Origin: JAVKFY01 sp040223615
GTDB taxonomy: Bacteria; Pseudomonadota; Alphaproteobacteria; GCA-2731375
NCBI GenBank assembly: GCA_040223615.1
Contig: JAVKFY010000019.1
Span: 1-64,000, forward strand
Reading direction: 5' to 3'
DNA: 64,000 nt
Shown: positions 43,664-52,496 of the stretch, one piece after another
How positions within the stretch are numbered: position 1 is the first letter of the stretch
Layout of the letters: every line of letters starts with the position of its first letter
Program-made: the position numbers and the translations under genes
The notes under the pieces: model-generated
What the model was told of the DNA's origin: nothing
The model's input: only the letters and a program-made list of their open reading frames with translations
Databases searched by the model: none

Positions 43664-43674
43664 GGCGGTCTCGC

Positions 43675-44574
43675 TCAGATCAGGGGTTTCAGGGCGCGGA
43701 CGATGGCGCGCGCTTGAGCCGGATAGGCCGCCGGCATCGGCATTTTCGGGTAGCCGCCCTTCACGCCCTGCACGGTCAGCGCGTGTTTCACCGCGGCCGG
43801 CAGGTTGTGTCCGCCACCGACGTGCATCGCGTTCCACAGAGCCAGGAGCTGCTTGTGCAGCTTCAGCGCGGCCTTGTGGTCGCCGGCCTTCACCGCATCC
43901 CACAGGTCGACGCAGGCTTTCGGCGCCGCGGTCAGGATCGCCGCGATGGCGCCATCGGCCTGCAACGCGAAGGACGGGTACATCAGCGCATCGACGGCGG
44001 AGAAGATACGGGTGCCGCGTGGCTTCGAGGCCATCAGGTCGGCGAACAGCTTCAGGTCGCCGGCCGACTGTTTCACGCCGACGACCTGCGGCACGCGGCG
44101 CATGATGCGCACCAACAGGGTCGGCGACAGGTAGCTCCACGGCACCACGTTGTAGATCAGGATCGGCAGCTTCACCTTGGCGCCGACGGTGCGGAAGTGC
44201 GCTTCCATTTGGTCGTCGTCGGGCCGGAAGAGATAGTGCACCGGCGTGATCTGCAACGCCGCGCAGCCGCTGGCCGCCGCCGCCTGGCCGCGTTCGATCG
44301 CCTCGGCGGTGCTGTCGACGATGATGCCGGCAACCACCGGCACCTTGCCGTCGGCCTCTTCCATGGCGATGCCGAGCAGGCGATGCAGTTCGTCGGGGTT
44401 GAGCGCGTGGCCCTCGCCGGTGCTGCCGCCGACCGCCAGGCCGTGGGCGCCGCAGTCCAGCAGGAAGCGCAGCTCGGCGCGGAAGGCCCGCTCGTCGATC
44501 TCGCCCTTGGCGGTGAACGGCGTGCTGGTCGGGGGGATGATGCCGAAGATGTCCTTCGGCGCGAACGCCACCAT
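43675..44574 (-). CDS. Dihydrodipicolinate synthase/N-acetylneuraminate lyase family protein
   Basis: A 299-residue class I aldolase of the DHDPS superfamily. The Schiff-base lysine is Lys168 in VVGVKQSAG, the catalytic Tyr is Tyr141 in LIYNVVPW, and GGSTGEG (49-55) is the carboxylate-binding loop. Because it sits with a crotonase-like gene and a P450, it is more likely a catabolic aldolase or hydrolyase than the lysine-biosynthesis enzyme. It heads the three-gene unit. Confidence 0.88.
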   Translation of the reverse strand: MVAFAPKDIFGIIPPTSTPFTAKGEIDERAFRAELRFLLDCGAHGLAVGGSTGEGHALNPDELHRLLGIAMEEADGKVPVVAGIIVDSTAEAIERGQAAAASGCAALQITPVHYLFRPDDDQMEAHFRTVGAKVKLPILIYNVVPWSYLSPTLLVRIMRRVPQVVGVKQSAGDLKLFADLMASKPRGTRIFSAVDALMYPSFALQADGAIAAILTAAPKACVDLWDAVKAGDHKAALKLHKQLLALWNAMHVGGGHNLPAAVKHALTVQGVKGGYPKMPMPAAYPAQARAIVRALKPLI

Positions 44575-44612
44575 GTCGTTTCCTCGATCCGGTTTCTGGT
44601 TGTAGTTGCCGT

Positions 44613-46064
44613 TCAGCCCTTGATGAACAGGTTCTCCGCCGCCTCGTGGATAAGGGCCGGCTCCAGCGACGGCGGCCGGCCTTCGTAGCGGCAGCGCGCG
44701 ACCACGTGGTCGACGATGAAGCGCGGGTGATAGCGCGCCATCTCCAATCCCTGCTGGCGGTAAAGCAGCTCGGTGACCATGGTGAAGATGGTCTCGTCCG
44801 GCGTCAGTCCGAAGTCGCCGCAGACGCGTTCGAATATCTGCTTCATCTCTTCCTCCGACGGGTCGCCGACGAAGAAGTTGTACGGAATGCGCCGCAGCAT
44901 GGCGCCGTCCATGATGTCCTGCGGGCGCAGATTGGTGGAGAAGATCACCAGGCCGTCGAACGGCACCGCGAACTTGCGGCCGGTGTGCAGCGTCAGGTAG
45001 TCGATCTTGCGTTCCAGCGGCAGGATCCAGCGGTTCAGCACCTCCGCCGGGGTCGCCACCTGGCGGCCGAAATCGTCGATCACGAAGACGCCGCCGGTGG
45101 CCTTCATCTGCAGCGGTGCCTCGTAGAAGCGCGAGTACGGGTTGTAGCTGAGCTCCAGCATGTCCATCGCCAATTCACCGCCGGTGACCGATACCGGCCG
45201 GTAGCAGCGCACCCAGCGCCCGTCGACGTCGTGTGCCCGGATGCGGGCGCGCGGATCGTCGTCGCCCTCTTCCTCCATCAGAACGTCGGCCGGCGCCGGC
45301 GCGATCTGATGAATCTCGGGATCGAACACCTTGATGATCTGGCCGTCGGCCTCGACCGCGTAGGGCACGTAGACGGACTGCTCGAAGCTCTGGGCGATGG
45401 CCAGCGCGATGGAGGTCTTGCCGTTGCCGGGCGGGCCGTAGAGCAGCAGCGCGCGGCCGGAATTCATCGCCGGCCCGAGCCGGGAGATGATGTCCTCGTC
45501 GATCACCAGGTGGGTGAGCGCGTCGTCGATGGCCTCGCGGTTGACCCGGTCATTGGTGATCCGCTGGCGCTCCATCTGTCGCGTATAGGCGGCCAGCGGC
45601 ACCGGGGCCGGGCCGAGATACTCGGTCTCGGCACGGGCCTCGCCCAGCCATTCGCGCCCGCGCGGGGCCACGGCGAAGCGCAACTCGGCGCGCAGCCCGG
45701 CCTTGTCGGCGCCCAGCGACTCGATGAGCTGACGCTCGCGCATCTGCTCCAGCAACGGCCGCACCACGATCGCCGGCAGTTTCAGGTCGGCCGAGATCGC
45801 CTGCGCGGTCTGCAGGTTGTGCGCGTCCATCAGCTTCAGCGTGAGCTGCATCAGCAGGTTCGTCGACAGCCCGGTACCTTCGAGATTGCGCAGCGGCGGC
45901 GGCGTCAGGTCGAAGAACGCTTCGAGCTGCTCCTCAGTGATCGCCCCGAGTTCGATAAGGCAGCCGCCCAGCGTACCGCCGCCGGTTTTCTGCAACTCCA
46001 GCGCCTGAGCCACCTGCTCCGGGCTGACCAGCCCTTCTGCAACGAGATTCTCACCTAGCGCCAT
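44613..46064 (-). CDS. AAA+ ATPase with N-terminal MshEN-like domain
   Basis: A 483-residue protein with a two-part structure. Residues 1-55 (LGENLVAEGLVSPEQVAQALELQ, GGCLIELGAITEEQLEAF) resemble the MshEN/GspE N-terminal c-di-GMP-binding domain of secretion ATPases. After a linker, a AAA+ module carries Walker A GPPGNGKTS (210-218), Walker B VFVIDD (327-332) and sensor segment IFSTNLRPQDIMDGAMLRRI. It lacks the secretion-ATPase Asp/His boxes, so it is not PilB/TadA-like. Its function and partners are unknown. It stands alone between convergently or divergently arranged metabolic genes. Confidence 0.85.
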   Translation of the reverse strand: MALGENLVAEGLVSPEQVAQALELQKTGGGTLGGCLIELGAITEEQLEAFFDLTPPPLRNLEGTGLSTNLLMQLTLKLMDAHNLQTAQAISADLKLPAIVVRPLLEQMRERQLIESLGADKAGLRAELRFAVAPRGREWLGEARAETEYLGPAPVPLAAYTRQMERQRITNDRVNREAIDDALTHLVIDEDIISRLGPAMNSGRALLLYGPPGNGKTSIALAIAQSFEQSVYVPYAVEADGQIIKVFDPEIHQIAPAPADVLMEEEGDDDPRARIRAHDVDGRWVRCYRPVSVTGGELAMDMLELSYNPYSRFYEAPLQMKATGGVFVIDDFGRQVATPAEVLNRWILPLERKIDYLTLHTGRKFAVPFDGLVIFSTNLRPQDIMDGAMLRRIPYNFFVGDPSEEEMKQIFERVCGDFGLTPDETIFTMVTELLYRQQGLEMARYHPRFIVDHVVARCRYEGRPPSLEPALIHEAAENLFIKG

Positions 46065-46113
46065 GTCGTACTCCTAGCCTACGCACACGCATCTGCCATC
46101 GGTCCCGGCCGCA

Positions 46114-47301
46114 TCAAACCACGTCGCCGGTTCCCGCGACATAAACCCCGGCGGCGCGCATCGCCTCACGCTCCGCCTGCGAATAGCCGAGGCCGGCGAC
46201 GATGGCGTCGCTGTCCTGGCCATGTTCCGACCACTGCATGCGCGGCGCCCCCGGCTCGTCGGCGTACTTGATCGGCGTGCCGATATGCAGCCAGTCGCGT
46301 TCCCGATCACGGAACACCATGCCGCGATGGCGAAGCTGCGGGTCGGCCAGCGCCTCGACCTGAGTCTTCACCGGCGCGAACGAGATGTCGCGGCCCTTGA
46401 ACCACTCGACCCACTCGGCCTGGGTCCTGGTCTTGAAGGTCTCGATGAAGAACGCGCGCACCGGGTCCTGCTCCGGGCCGGGCGGCCGCTTGCACAGGTC
46501 GATCAGGTCGGGCCGGCCGAGGTCGGTCAGCAGGTTGATGGCGAACTTGATCTCCGCCGCGCCGAGCACGATCCAGCGGCCGTCCTTGGTCTCGTAGGGG
46601 CGGTACATGGCGTTGCCGCCGAGCGCGCGCTCGGTGGCGGGATTGAGCGGCCGGTTGTTGGCGAAGGCCTCGCCCTGGTTGTTCAGCGTGCAGGCGTAGA
46701 GCGCGTCCATCATGGCGATGTCGACATAGTCGCCGCGCCCGGTCTGTTCGCGCCGCAGCAGCGCCATCAGCACCGCCGACAGGCTGGTCAGCGAGGCCAG
46801 CATGTCGGCATTGGCGATCGCCGGAAACCAGGGCTTGCCGTCCTGACCGGTGTTGAACGACAGCACGCCGCACATCGCCTCGGTCGCCAGGTCGTGCGCC
46901 GGCAGTTCGACATAGGGGCCGTCCTGGCCGAAGGCGGAGATCGAGGCGTAGACGATGGCCGGGTTGCGCGCGGCGACCGTCGCGTAGTCGACGCCCAGGC
47001 GCTTGACCACGCCGGGCCGGAACGCCTCGACCATAACGTCGGCGGTCTCGGCCAGGCGCAGCAGCACCTCGCGGCCCTGTTCCTCCTTCAGGTTCAGCGC
47101 CAGCGACTGTTTGCCGCGATGGGTGTTGGCGTAATAGACGGTCATGCCGTCGCGCTTGGGGCCGATATTGCGGTTCGGCTCGCCCTCGACGATCGGCTCG
47201 ACCTTGATCACCTCGGCGCCGTGGTCGGCCATGATCTGGGTCAGCATCGGCCCCGGCAGGAACATCGACAGGTCGACGACTTTCAGGCCTTCGAGTTTCA
47301 T
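46114..47301 (-). CDS. CaiB/BaiF family CoA transferase (module 1)
   Basis: A 395-residue family III CoA transferase. The start GLKVVDLSMFLPGPMLTQIMADHGAEVIKVE and the NTHRGKQSLALNLKEEQGREVL segment are standard. The catalytic Asp lies in YVDIAMMDAL. It moves CoA between acyl groups by a mixed-anhydride mechanism. An upstream GTG at 47310 is in frame, but ATG 47301 with GGGAAGA is preferred. It is the last gene of module 1 after the MaoC and acyl-CoA dehydrogenase genes, from which it is separated by a repeat. Confidence 0.93.
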   Translation of the reverse strand: MKLEGLKVVDLSMFLPGPMLTQIMADHGAEVIKVEPIVEGEPNRNIGPKRDGMTVYYANTHRGKQSLALNLKEEQGREVLLRLAETADVMVEAFRPGVVKRLGVDYATVAARNPAIVYASISAFGQDGPYVELPAHDLATEAMCGVLSFNTGQDGKPWFPAIANADMLASLTSLSAVLMALLRREQTGRGDYVDIAMMDALYACTLNNQGEAFANNRPLNPATERALGGNAMYRPYETKDGRWIVLGAAEIKFAINLLTDLGRPDLIDLCKRPPGPEQDPVRAFFIETFKTRTQAEWVEWFKGRDISFAPVKTQVEALADPQLRHRGMVFRDRERDWLHIGTPIKYADEPGAPRMQWSEHGQDSDAIVAGLGYSQAEREAMRAAGVYVAGTGDVV

Positions 47302-47318
47302 TCTTCCCACCCTCTCCG

Positions 47319-47409
47319 GTCATGCCCGCCTTGAGCCGGCATCACCGGCCAGCCCCTCGCTTGTCGTCGGCCGCTGCACCCGGGTCGCGCGACGCCTGCC
47401 CGGGATGAC
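47319..47409. repeat. GTCAT...ATGAC intergenic repeat
   Basis: A 91-bp element that begins GTCATGCCCGCCTTGAGCCGG and ends TGCCCGGGATGAC. It is related to the copies at 29752, 33116 and 34056. It lies inside the three-gene CoA module, between the acyl-CoA dehydrogenase and the CoA transferase, much as the copy at 29752 lies inside the sox operon. Confidence 0.75.
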
Positions 47410-47422
47410 GACCTTGGTGCCA

Positions 47423-48595
47423 TCACACCGGGTTCCTCGCCACGAGCTGCTTGGCGATGATGATACGCTGCATCTCGTTGGTGCCCTCGCCGATGCACAT
47501 CAGCGGCGCGTCGCGGTAGTAGCGCTCGATGTCGAACTCTTTCGAATAGCCGTAGCCGCCATGGATGCGCATCGCTTCGGTGGCGTTCTCCAGTGCCGCT
47601 TCCGATGCGAACAGCTTGGCCATGCCGGCCTCCATGTCGCAGCGCTCGCCACGGTCGTAGGCCAGCGCGGCCTGCTCGACCAGCAGGCGGGCAGCCTCGG
47701 CGCGCGTCGCCATGTCGCCGAGCTTGGTCTGGATCGCCTGGTGCTCGCAGATCGGCTTGCCCATGGTCTTGCGAATCTGGCTGTAGCGCACCGAGTCGGC
47801 AAGCGAAGCGTTGGCGATGCCGACGCCGCGCGCGGCGACGTTGATGCGGCCCAGCTCCAGCCCGCCGATGGCGTTGAAGAAGCCGCGCCCCTCCTCGGCC
47901 CCGAGCAGGTGGTCGGCCGGGATCCGGTAGTCCTCGAAGATCAGCTCGGCGGAGTCGATGCCCTTGTAGCCGAGCTTCTCCAGCTTGCGCGACACGGTGA
48001 AGCCCTCGCCCTTCGGGGCGATGAACATCGACATGCCCTTGTAGCGCGGGCTCGCCTCCATGTCGGTCTTCACCAGCAGCGCGAAGCACTGGCCCTCGAT
48101 GCCGTTGGAGATCCAGGTCTTGGTGCCGTTGATCACGTAGCTGTCGCCGTCGCGCACCGCGCGGGTGCGGATCGCCTGCAGGTCGGTGCCGCAGTCCGGC
48201 TCGGTCAGCGCCAGGCCGCCGCGGATCTCGCCGGCGGCGAATTGCGGCAGGAAGTGGCGCTTCTGCCACTCGGTACCGAAGCGCTCCACCGCTGCGCACA
48301 TGATCAGGTGCGAGTTGAAGATGCCGGTCAGCGACATCCACACCTCGGAGATCATGGTGACGATCTTGGCGTAGGTCGACGCACTGAGGCCCAGGCCGCC
48401 GTATTCCGGCGAGATGGTGGCGCCGAACAGGCCGAGCTGCTTCATCTGCTCGACCATCTCGTGCGGATACTCGTCGGCGTGTTCCAGTGCCATGACCTTC
48501 CCGCGCACGTCGCGGGCGAGCCACTTGGCGATGGCGTCGAGGATCTGTCGCTCGTCCTCGGCGCTGGTCTGGTTGCGCACGATCTGCTCGTTCAT
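47423..48595 (-). CDS. Acyl-CoA dehydrogenase (module 1)
   Basis: A 390-residue acyl-CoA dehydrogenase. Typical blocks are ALTEPDCGTDLQAIRTRAV (FAD site), GTKTWISNGIEGQCFALLV, RINVAARGVGIANASLADSVRYS and MRIHGGYGYSKEFDIERYYRDA, which carries the C-terminal helix. The catalytic base would lie in or before GGYGY. It probably oxidises a short or branched acyl-CoA using FAD and ETF. The start at 48595 has GGAGG upstream. It is four bases from the MaoC gene. Confidence 0.93.
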   Translation of the reverse strand: MNEQIVRNQTSAEDERQILDAIAKWLARDVRGKVMALEHADEYPHEMVEQMKQLGLFGATISPEYGGLGLSASTYAKIVTMISEVWMSLTGIFNSHLIMCAAVERFGTEWQKRHFLPQFAAGEIRGGLALTEPDCGTDLQAIRTRAVRDGDSYVINGTKTWISNGIEGQCFALLVKTDMEASPRYKGMSMFIAPKGEGFTVSRKLEKLGYKGIDSAELIFEDYRIPADHLLGAEEGRGFFNAIGGLELGRINVAARGVGIANASLADSVRYSQIRKTMGKPICEHQAIQTKLGDMATRAEAARLLVEQAALAYDRGERCDMEAGMAKLFASEAALENATEAMRIHGGYGYSKEFDIERYYRDAPLMCIGEGTNEMQRIIIAKQLVARNPV

Positions 48596-48599
48596 GGCC

Positions 48600-49130
48600 T
48601 CATCCTCCGCCCTGGGCGGCTTCGATCCTGTCTTCAACGCCGTGCCCGCGCTTCGGCACCAGCATGGAGCGGCGGAACTGCATCACCAGCACGCCACCCT
48701 GCTTGTATCCGCGGGTTTCCACCGTAACGATGCCCTGCGTGGGACGCGACTTCGACTCGCGCTTGTCCAGCACCTCCGACTCCGCCGACAGCGTGTCGCC
48801 GTTGAACACCGGGGCGGGCAGCGTGATGTCGGTCCACCCGAGGTTGGCGATCGCCTTCTGGCTGACGTCGGAAACCGTCATGCCGGCGACGATGGCCAGC
48901 GTCAGGGTGGAGTTGACCAGCGGCTGGCCGAACTCGGAATGCTTGGCGTATTCGCGGTCGAAATGCACCGGATGCTGGTTCATGGTCAGCAGCGTGAACC
49001 AGGTATTGTCGGCCTCGGTGACGGTCCGGGCCGGACGGTGCTCGTAGATCGCGCCGATTTCGAAATCCTCGAAATAGCGGCCATAGGACTCGCGGTAGCG
49101 GTTCTCGGCCACCTTGATCGATTCCGGCAT
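48600..49130 (-). CDS. MaoC family dehydratase (module 1)
   Basis: A 176-residue hot-dog-fold hydratase. The motif FEIGAIYEHRPARTVTEADNTWFTLLTMNQHPVHFD carries the usual catalytic Asp/His pattern (DN...H). It hydrates an enoyl-CoA; mesaconyl- and itaconyl-CoA hydratases look alike. It is followed closely by the acyl-CoA dehydrogenase. The ATG at 49130 has AAGGAGTC eight bases upstream. Confidence 0.9.
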   Translation of the reverse strand: MPESIKVAENRYRESYGRYFEDFEIGAIYEHRPARTVTEADNTWFTLLTMNQHPVHFDREYAKHSEFGQPLVNSTLTLAIVAGMTVSDVSQKAIANLGWTDITLPAPVFNGDTLSAESEVLDKRESKSRPTQGIVTVETRGYKQGGVLVMQFRRSMLVPKRGHGVEDRIEAAQGGG

Positions 49131-49140
49131 GAAAGACTCC

Positions 49141-50001
49141 TTACACGGGCGCGGGTTCGTGCGCGGCCCAGGCGGCGGCGATCTCGGCGCGGGTCGCCAG
49201 CCAGACGTCGGGGTGCCGGCGCACGTGGCGCAGGAAGCCCTCGAAGGCACCGATCCGGCCGGGCCGGCCGATGATCCGCAAGTGTAGCCCCAACGACATC
49301 ATCCGCGGCTGTTCGGCGCCCTCGTCATAGAGCACGTCGAAGGTGTCGCAGGCATATTTCAGCCACTGATCGGGGGTGAGCGCCGGCGCGGTCCAGAACT
49401 TCATGTCGTTGCTGTCCACGGCATAGGGCAGGATCAGGATCGGCTTGCCGTCGACCACGTCCCAGAACGGGCGGTCGTCGGAATAGTCGTCCATATGATA
49501 GCCGAAGCCTTCCTCGATCAGCAGCCGGCGGGTGTTCTCGGTCAGCAGGTAGCGCGACAGCCAGCCGGCCGGGCGTTTCCCGGTGCTGGCCTCGATCGAG
49601 TCGGCGGCCTTGCGGATGAAGTCGCGCTCGGCCGCCTCGTCCATGTGGAACTGGTGTATCCAGCGCCAGCCGTGGCTACACACCTCGTGGCCGCCCGCGA
49701 CGATGGCCCGGGCCAGGTCGGGCGCGCGCTCCAGGCTGAGCGCGGCGGCGGTGAACGTCGCCGGCACGCCGTATTTCGACAGCAGCGCCATGATCCGCGG
49801 CGCGCCGGCCTTGATGCCGTAGGCGTAGTTGCTCTCGTTGCCGTAGTTGCGGATCGGCTTGCCGAGCGCGATGCCGAGCTCGTCGACCGGTTCGGGGCGC
49901 TTGTCGCCCTCGGCGACCGACTGCTCCGAACCCTCCTCGACATTGACTACGACCGAGACCGCCAGCCTGGCGCCGCCCGGCCATACGTTACTGGTACCCA
50001 T
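49141..50001 (-). CDS. Polysaccharide deacetylase family protein (PuuE/allantoinase-like)
   Basis: A 286-residue NodB-fold protein. The opening VSVVVNVEEGSEQS carries Glu in place of the usual metal-binding Asp pair, and HEVCSHGWRWIHQ holds the second motif, as in PuuE-type allantoinases that lack strict metal sites. The YAVDSNDMKFW and LGLHLRIIGRPGRI segments are also of the PuuE type. It may hydrolyse allantoin or a related imide or amide. It opens the minus-strand unit that continues into module 1. Confidence 0.86.
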   Translation of the reverse strand: MGTSNVWPGGARLAVSVVVNVEEGSEQSVAEGDKRPEPVDELGIALGKPIRNYGNESNYAYGIKAGAPRIMALLSKYGVPATFTAAALSLERAPDLARAIVAGGHEVCSHGWRWIHQFHMDEAAERDFIRKAADSIEASTGKRPAGWLSRYLLTENTRRLLIEEGFGYHMDDYSDDRPFWDVVDGKPILILPYAVDSNDMKFWTAPALTPDQWLKYACDTFDVLYDEGAEQPRMMSLGLHLRIIGRPGRIGAFEGFLRHVRRHPDVWLATRAEIAAAWAAHEPAPV

Positions 50002-50263
50002 CTGCCTCTCGATATGCCCCGAGCAGACTCCCGCCGACCGGGCGCCGCGTCAACCGGTCCCAGGTGTCGGGAAAATTGACATTCTTTGTACCCAAAAAAT
50101 GCCCCCACCATCCTAACTAACTGATTTTTTTAAATTTATCTGTCTGGCAAGCAAATTGCTTGACCTGCTGCCAACTGAGGCCGCTGCCAATGCGGCCCAA
50201 GGGAAAGCATCGCATCGTGCTATTCGGGCCCGGAAATTCCGGGCGGGAGCAGGGAACGATACG
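50002..50263. promoter_or_regulatory. Intergenic region with two perfect 15-bp palindromes
   Basis: The region lies between the divergent PuuE-like and PEP-CTERM genes and is AT-rich near 50085-50145. CAAGCAA-A-TTGCTTG (50148-50162) and CCCGGAA-A-TTCCGGG (50229-50243) are both exact 7+1+7 inverted repeats. The second ends about 20 bases before the PEP-CTERM start codon. They could be operators, or the second could be a leader hairpin. No gene is seen here. Confidence 0.5.
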
Positions 50264-51190
50264 ATGAAGAAGCTTCTCCTCGCGACGGCCCTCGTCGCAC
50301 TCAGCAGCCCGGCCTATGCGGGCTTGGTTTTCACCAGTTTCGAAGACGGCGACACGGTTGCGATACCGGGCGCCAATCAGCACGCCGTCAACGGCGCGGA
50401 TATGGCCGGCCTGGACGTCACCATCAACTTCGGTAGCGGCGGCTCGTCTTCGGCGATTTGGGGCGTGCTTGGCGATCCCGTGAACGGCGTTGGCGCGGCG
50501 ACCGCGCCGGGCGACCCGGTATTGCTCATCCCGCCGGTGCCGGGCGGCGGCGGCGTCGTCTTCGGCGCGGAGGTGCCGGAGTGGATTCTGGTGCAGGGTG
50601 GCGACACCTTCAATCTGCCATGGATTTTCAGCTACTTCGGCGACGACGTTGTGACCAGCATCGTGATCAACGGCGAGAATGCCGGGATCCTGTTCGACGT
50701 GCCGGTGCCGACGGAACGCGACTTGATCGCCTTGAACGCGACCGGCGAAGGCGACGCCGTGAACCAGGGCACCGCCAACTCCGGCGACGGCACGCTCTAC
50801 ACAGATGTCAGCGACCAGTTCCCGCCTGAGCAGGTGCAGCAGTCGACGCCGGACTACAACGTGTTCTACCGCGATCGCGCGATCGCGCCCGACAGTTTCT
50901 TCGACGTCTTTTTCGAGATCGAGATCGCCTTCGGGCAGGACGGTCTCGACTGGGATACCGATCGCGACGCGGTGCCGGGCGAGACCCGCCCGGGCAACGA
51001 TCAGGAGTGCGCCGCGGCGCAGCAGGCGTTCCCCTGTGATGTGACCGACTACTTCTTCCCGGCGCAGTTCGCCTTCCTGGCGGATACCGACCTGGTCGGC
51101 GATCCGGTCCCGGAGCCGGCCACGCTCGGCCTGCTGGGCTTGGCAATCGCCGGTCTGGGTGCCGCGGCTCGCCGGCGCCGCAACGCCTAA
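50264..51190 (+). CDS. PEP-CTERM sorting domain protein, copy B
   Basis: A 308-residue secreted protein. It has a signal peptide (KKLLLATALVALSSPAYA), a beta-rich Asp/Gly-containing exported domain, and a C-terminal PEP-CTERM tail VPEPATLGLLGLAIAGLGAAARRRR. It is not closely similar to the copy at 36806 outside the signal regions. Exosortase processing is expected from the motif. The start at 50264 has GGGAACGAT upstream. A strong terminator follows. Confidence 0.9.
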   Translation: MKKLLLATALVALSSPAYAGLVFTSFEDGDTVAIPGANQHAVNGADMAGLDVTINFGSGGSSSAIWGVLGDPVNGVGAATAPGDPVLLIPPVPGGGGVVFGAEVPEWILVQGGDTFNLPWIFSYFGDDVVTSIVINGENAGILFDVPVPTERDLIALNATGEGDAVNQGTANSGDGTLYTDVSDQFPPEQVQQSTPDYNVFYRDRAIAPDSFFDVFFEIEIAFGQDGLDWDTDRDAVPGETRPGNDQECAAAQQAFPCDVTDYFFPAQFAFLADTDLVGDPVPEPATLGLLGLAIAGLGAAARRRRNA

Positions 51191-51214
51191 GCGACTGACA
51201 CATAACGCCTTTCG

Positions 51215-51246
51215 AAGGGCGGTGGGGTTTCGGCCCCGCCGCCCTT
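51215..51246 (+). terminator. Rho-independent terminator after PEP-CTERM copy B
   Basis: AAGGGCGG and GGGG pair with CCCC and CCGCCCTT around the loop TTTCGG, giving a GC-rich stem of about 13 bp. It is followed by TCACTTTTCC, a weak T-tract. It lies 25 bp after the PEP-CTERM stop codon. Confidence 0.85.
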
Positions 51247-51402
51247 TCACTTTTCCACAGCTGTGGTGACATTGGTCACAGCATGGTTAAGGCGAATTAC
51301 CCATATCTGACATGTTCGTCGCGGATCGGGCCAGCGCGGCGGCGAAACGAATAAAGAGGGAACGGCGCCAAAAACGGTGCCGCCAGCAGATAGGGCCAAG
51401 CC

Positions 51403-52290
51403 ATGTCCGCCACAGCCGCCGCCATGCAACCCGCGGTCGACGCGTTCTATAACCGGTTCATCGCCTGGGCGATGGCCGCGCCGGACGTCCGCGCCGTGAT
51501 CCAGATCGGCGAATTCGACCGCAAAGCCACCAATTCCCCAGCCTGGTCGGATGTCGACCTGCTGATCGCCACCACGCAGCCGCAGCGCCGGCTGGCCGAA
51601 ACCGACTGGCTGGCGCGCCTGGGCCAGCCGGTGATGACCTTCATCGAGAGCGCCGGGCTGGCCGACGAGTCGCAACGCCGCGTGGTGTTCGACGACGGCA
51701 TTGACCTGGACCTGGTGCCGGTCACCACCTCCCGGCTGCGCCACTGGGTCGACATGGGCGTGGCGGAGGACCAGTCGGCGACCGGCGGGCGCGGCTATCG
51801 CGTGCTGGTCGACAAGGAAGATTTCGCACCGCGCCTGGCCGAACGCGAGGGCGTCGGCGACGCCAGCGGCCGGGCCGAACTACCCGACCGGGTGCAATTC
51901 GGCGAGAGCGTCCGCGACTTCTGGTACCAGGCCGGGCGCTGCGCCAAGCTGGTCGGCCGCGGCGACCTGTGGACCGCGCGCGCCTGCTGCGACGTCTACA
52001 TGAAACGATTGTTGCTCAGGGTGCTGGCCTGGCAGACCAAGGTGCGCCACGGCGACGATACCGAGACCTGGTACGAGGGCCGCAACCTGGAGCGCTGGGC
52101 CGACGACGACCAGATCGACGCCCTGGGCGAGACCTTCGCGCGCTACGACAAGGACGACATCGTGCGCGCGCTGTTCGCCACCATGGCGCTGTTCTCGGCG
52201 GCCGCGCACGAAGCCGCCGGCGGCCTCGGCTATCGCTACCTGGAAGAGGCCGAGAGCGCCGCCACCGCGACGATCCAGCGCGCGCTGTAG
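51403..52290 (+). CDS. Aminoglycoside 6-adenylyltransferase-like nucleotidyltransferase
   Basis: A 295-residue protein resembling the ANT(6)/AadE family. The nucleotidyltransferase motif is QIGEFDRKATN followed by WSDVDLLIAT, with a further acidic residue in DDGIDLDLVPV. The C-terminal half has the helical bundle of the family (FWYQAGRCAKLVGRGDLWTARACCDVYMKRLLL). It may adenylylate aminoglycosides or another small molecule. Chromosomal homologues often have unknown physiological roles. Confidence 0.83.
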   Translation: MSATAAAMQPAVDAFYNRFIAWAMAAPDVRAVIQIGEFDRKATNSPAWSDVDLLIATTQPQRRLAETDWLARLGQPVMTFIESAGLADESQRRVVFDDGIDLDLVPVTTSRLRHWVDMGVAEDQSATGGRGYRVLVDKEDFAPRLAEREGVGDASGRAELPDRVQFGESVRDFWYQAGRCAKLVGRGDLWTARACCDVYMKRLLLRVLAWQTKVRHGDDTETWYEGRNLERWADDDQIDALGETFARYDKDDIVRALFATMALFSAAAHEAAGGLGYRYLEEAESAATATIQRAL

Positions 52291-52496
52291 GTCACGAGTT
52301 CCCTCCGACTGACCCTCGCACCCGGGCTGGCCTGCGTCCGAACCACTGATTGCCGGCGACTTCCGAAGCGTGCCGCCAAGCGGTGCACACCGCCGCCTAT
52401 TCCCGTACCAAAGAAGCCCAAGTCCGTATTGCGGGCGGGGCATAACCTTCTCATAATATTTACATAACAAGAAGGTAGCTATTGGGAAGGAAGGCA

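Noticed and set aside
44613..46064. Secretion or pilus motor ATPase (PilB/GspE/TadA)
   Set aside because: The N-terminal domain is similar, but the ATPase part lacks the Asp box, His box and GspE-type Walker B of those motors and looks like a AAA+ protein.
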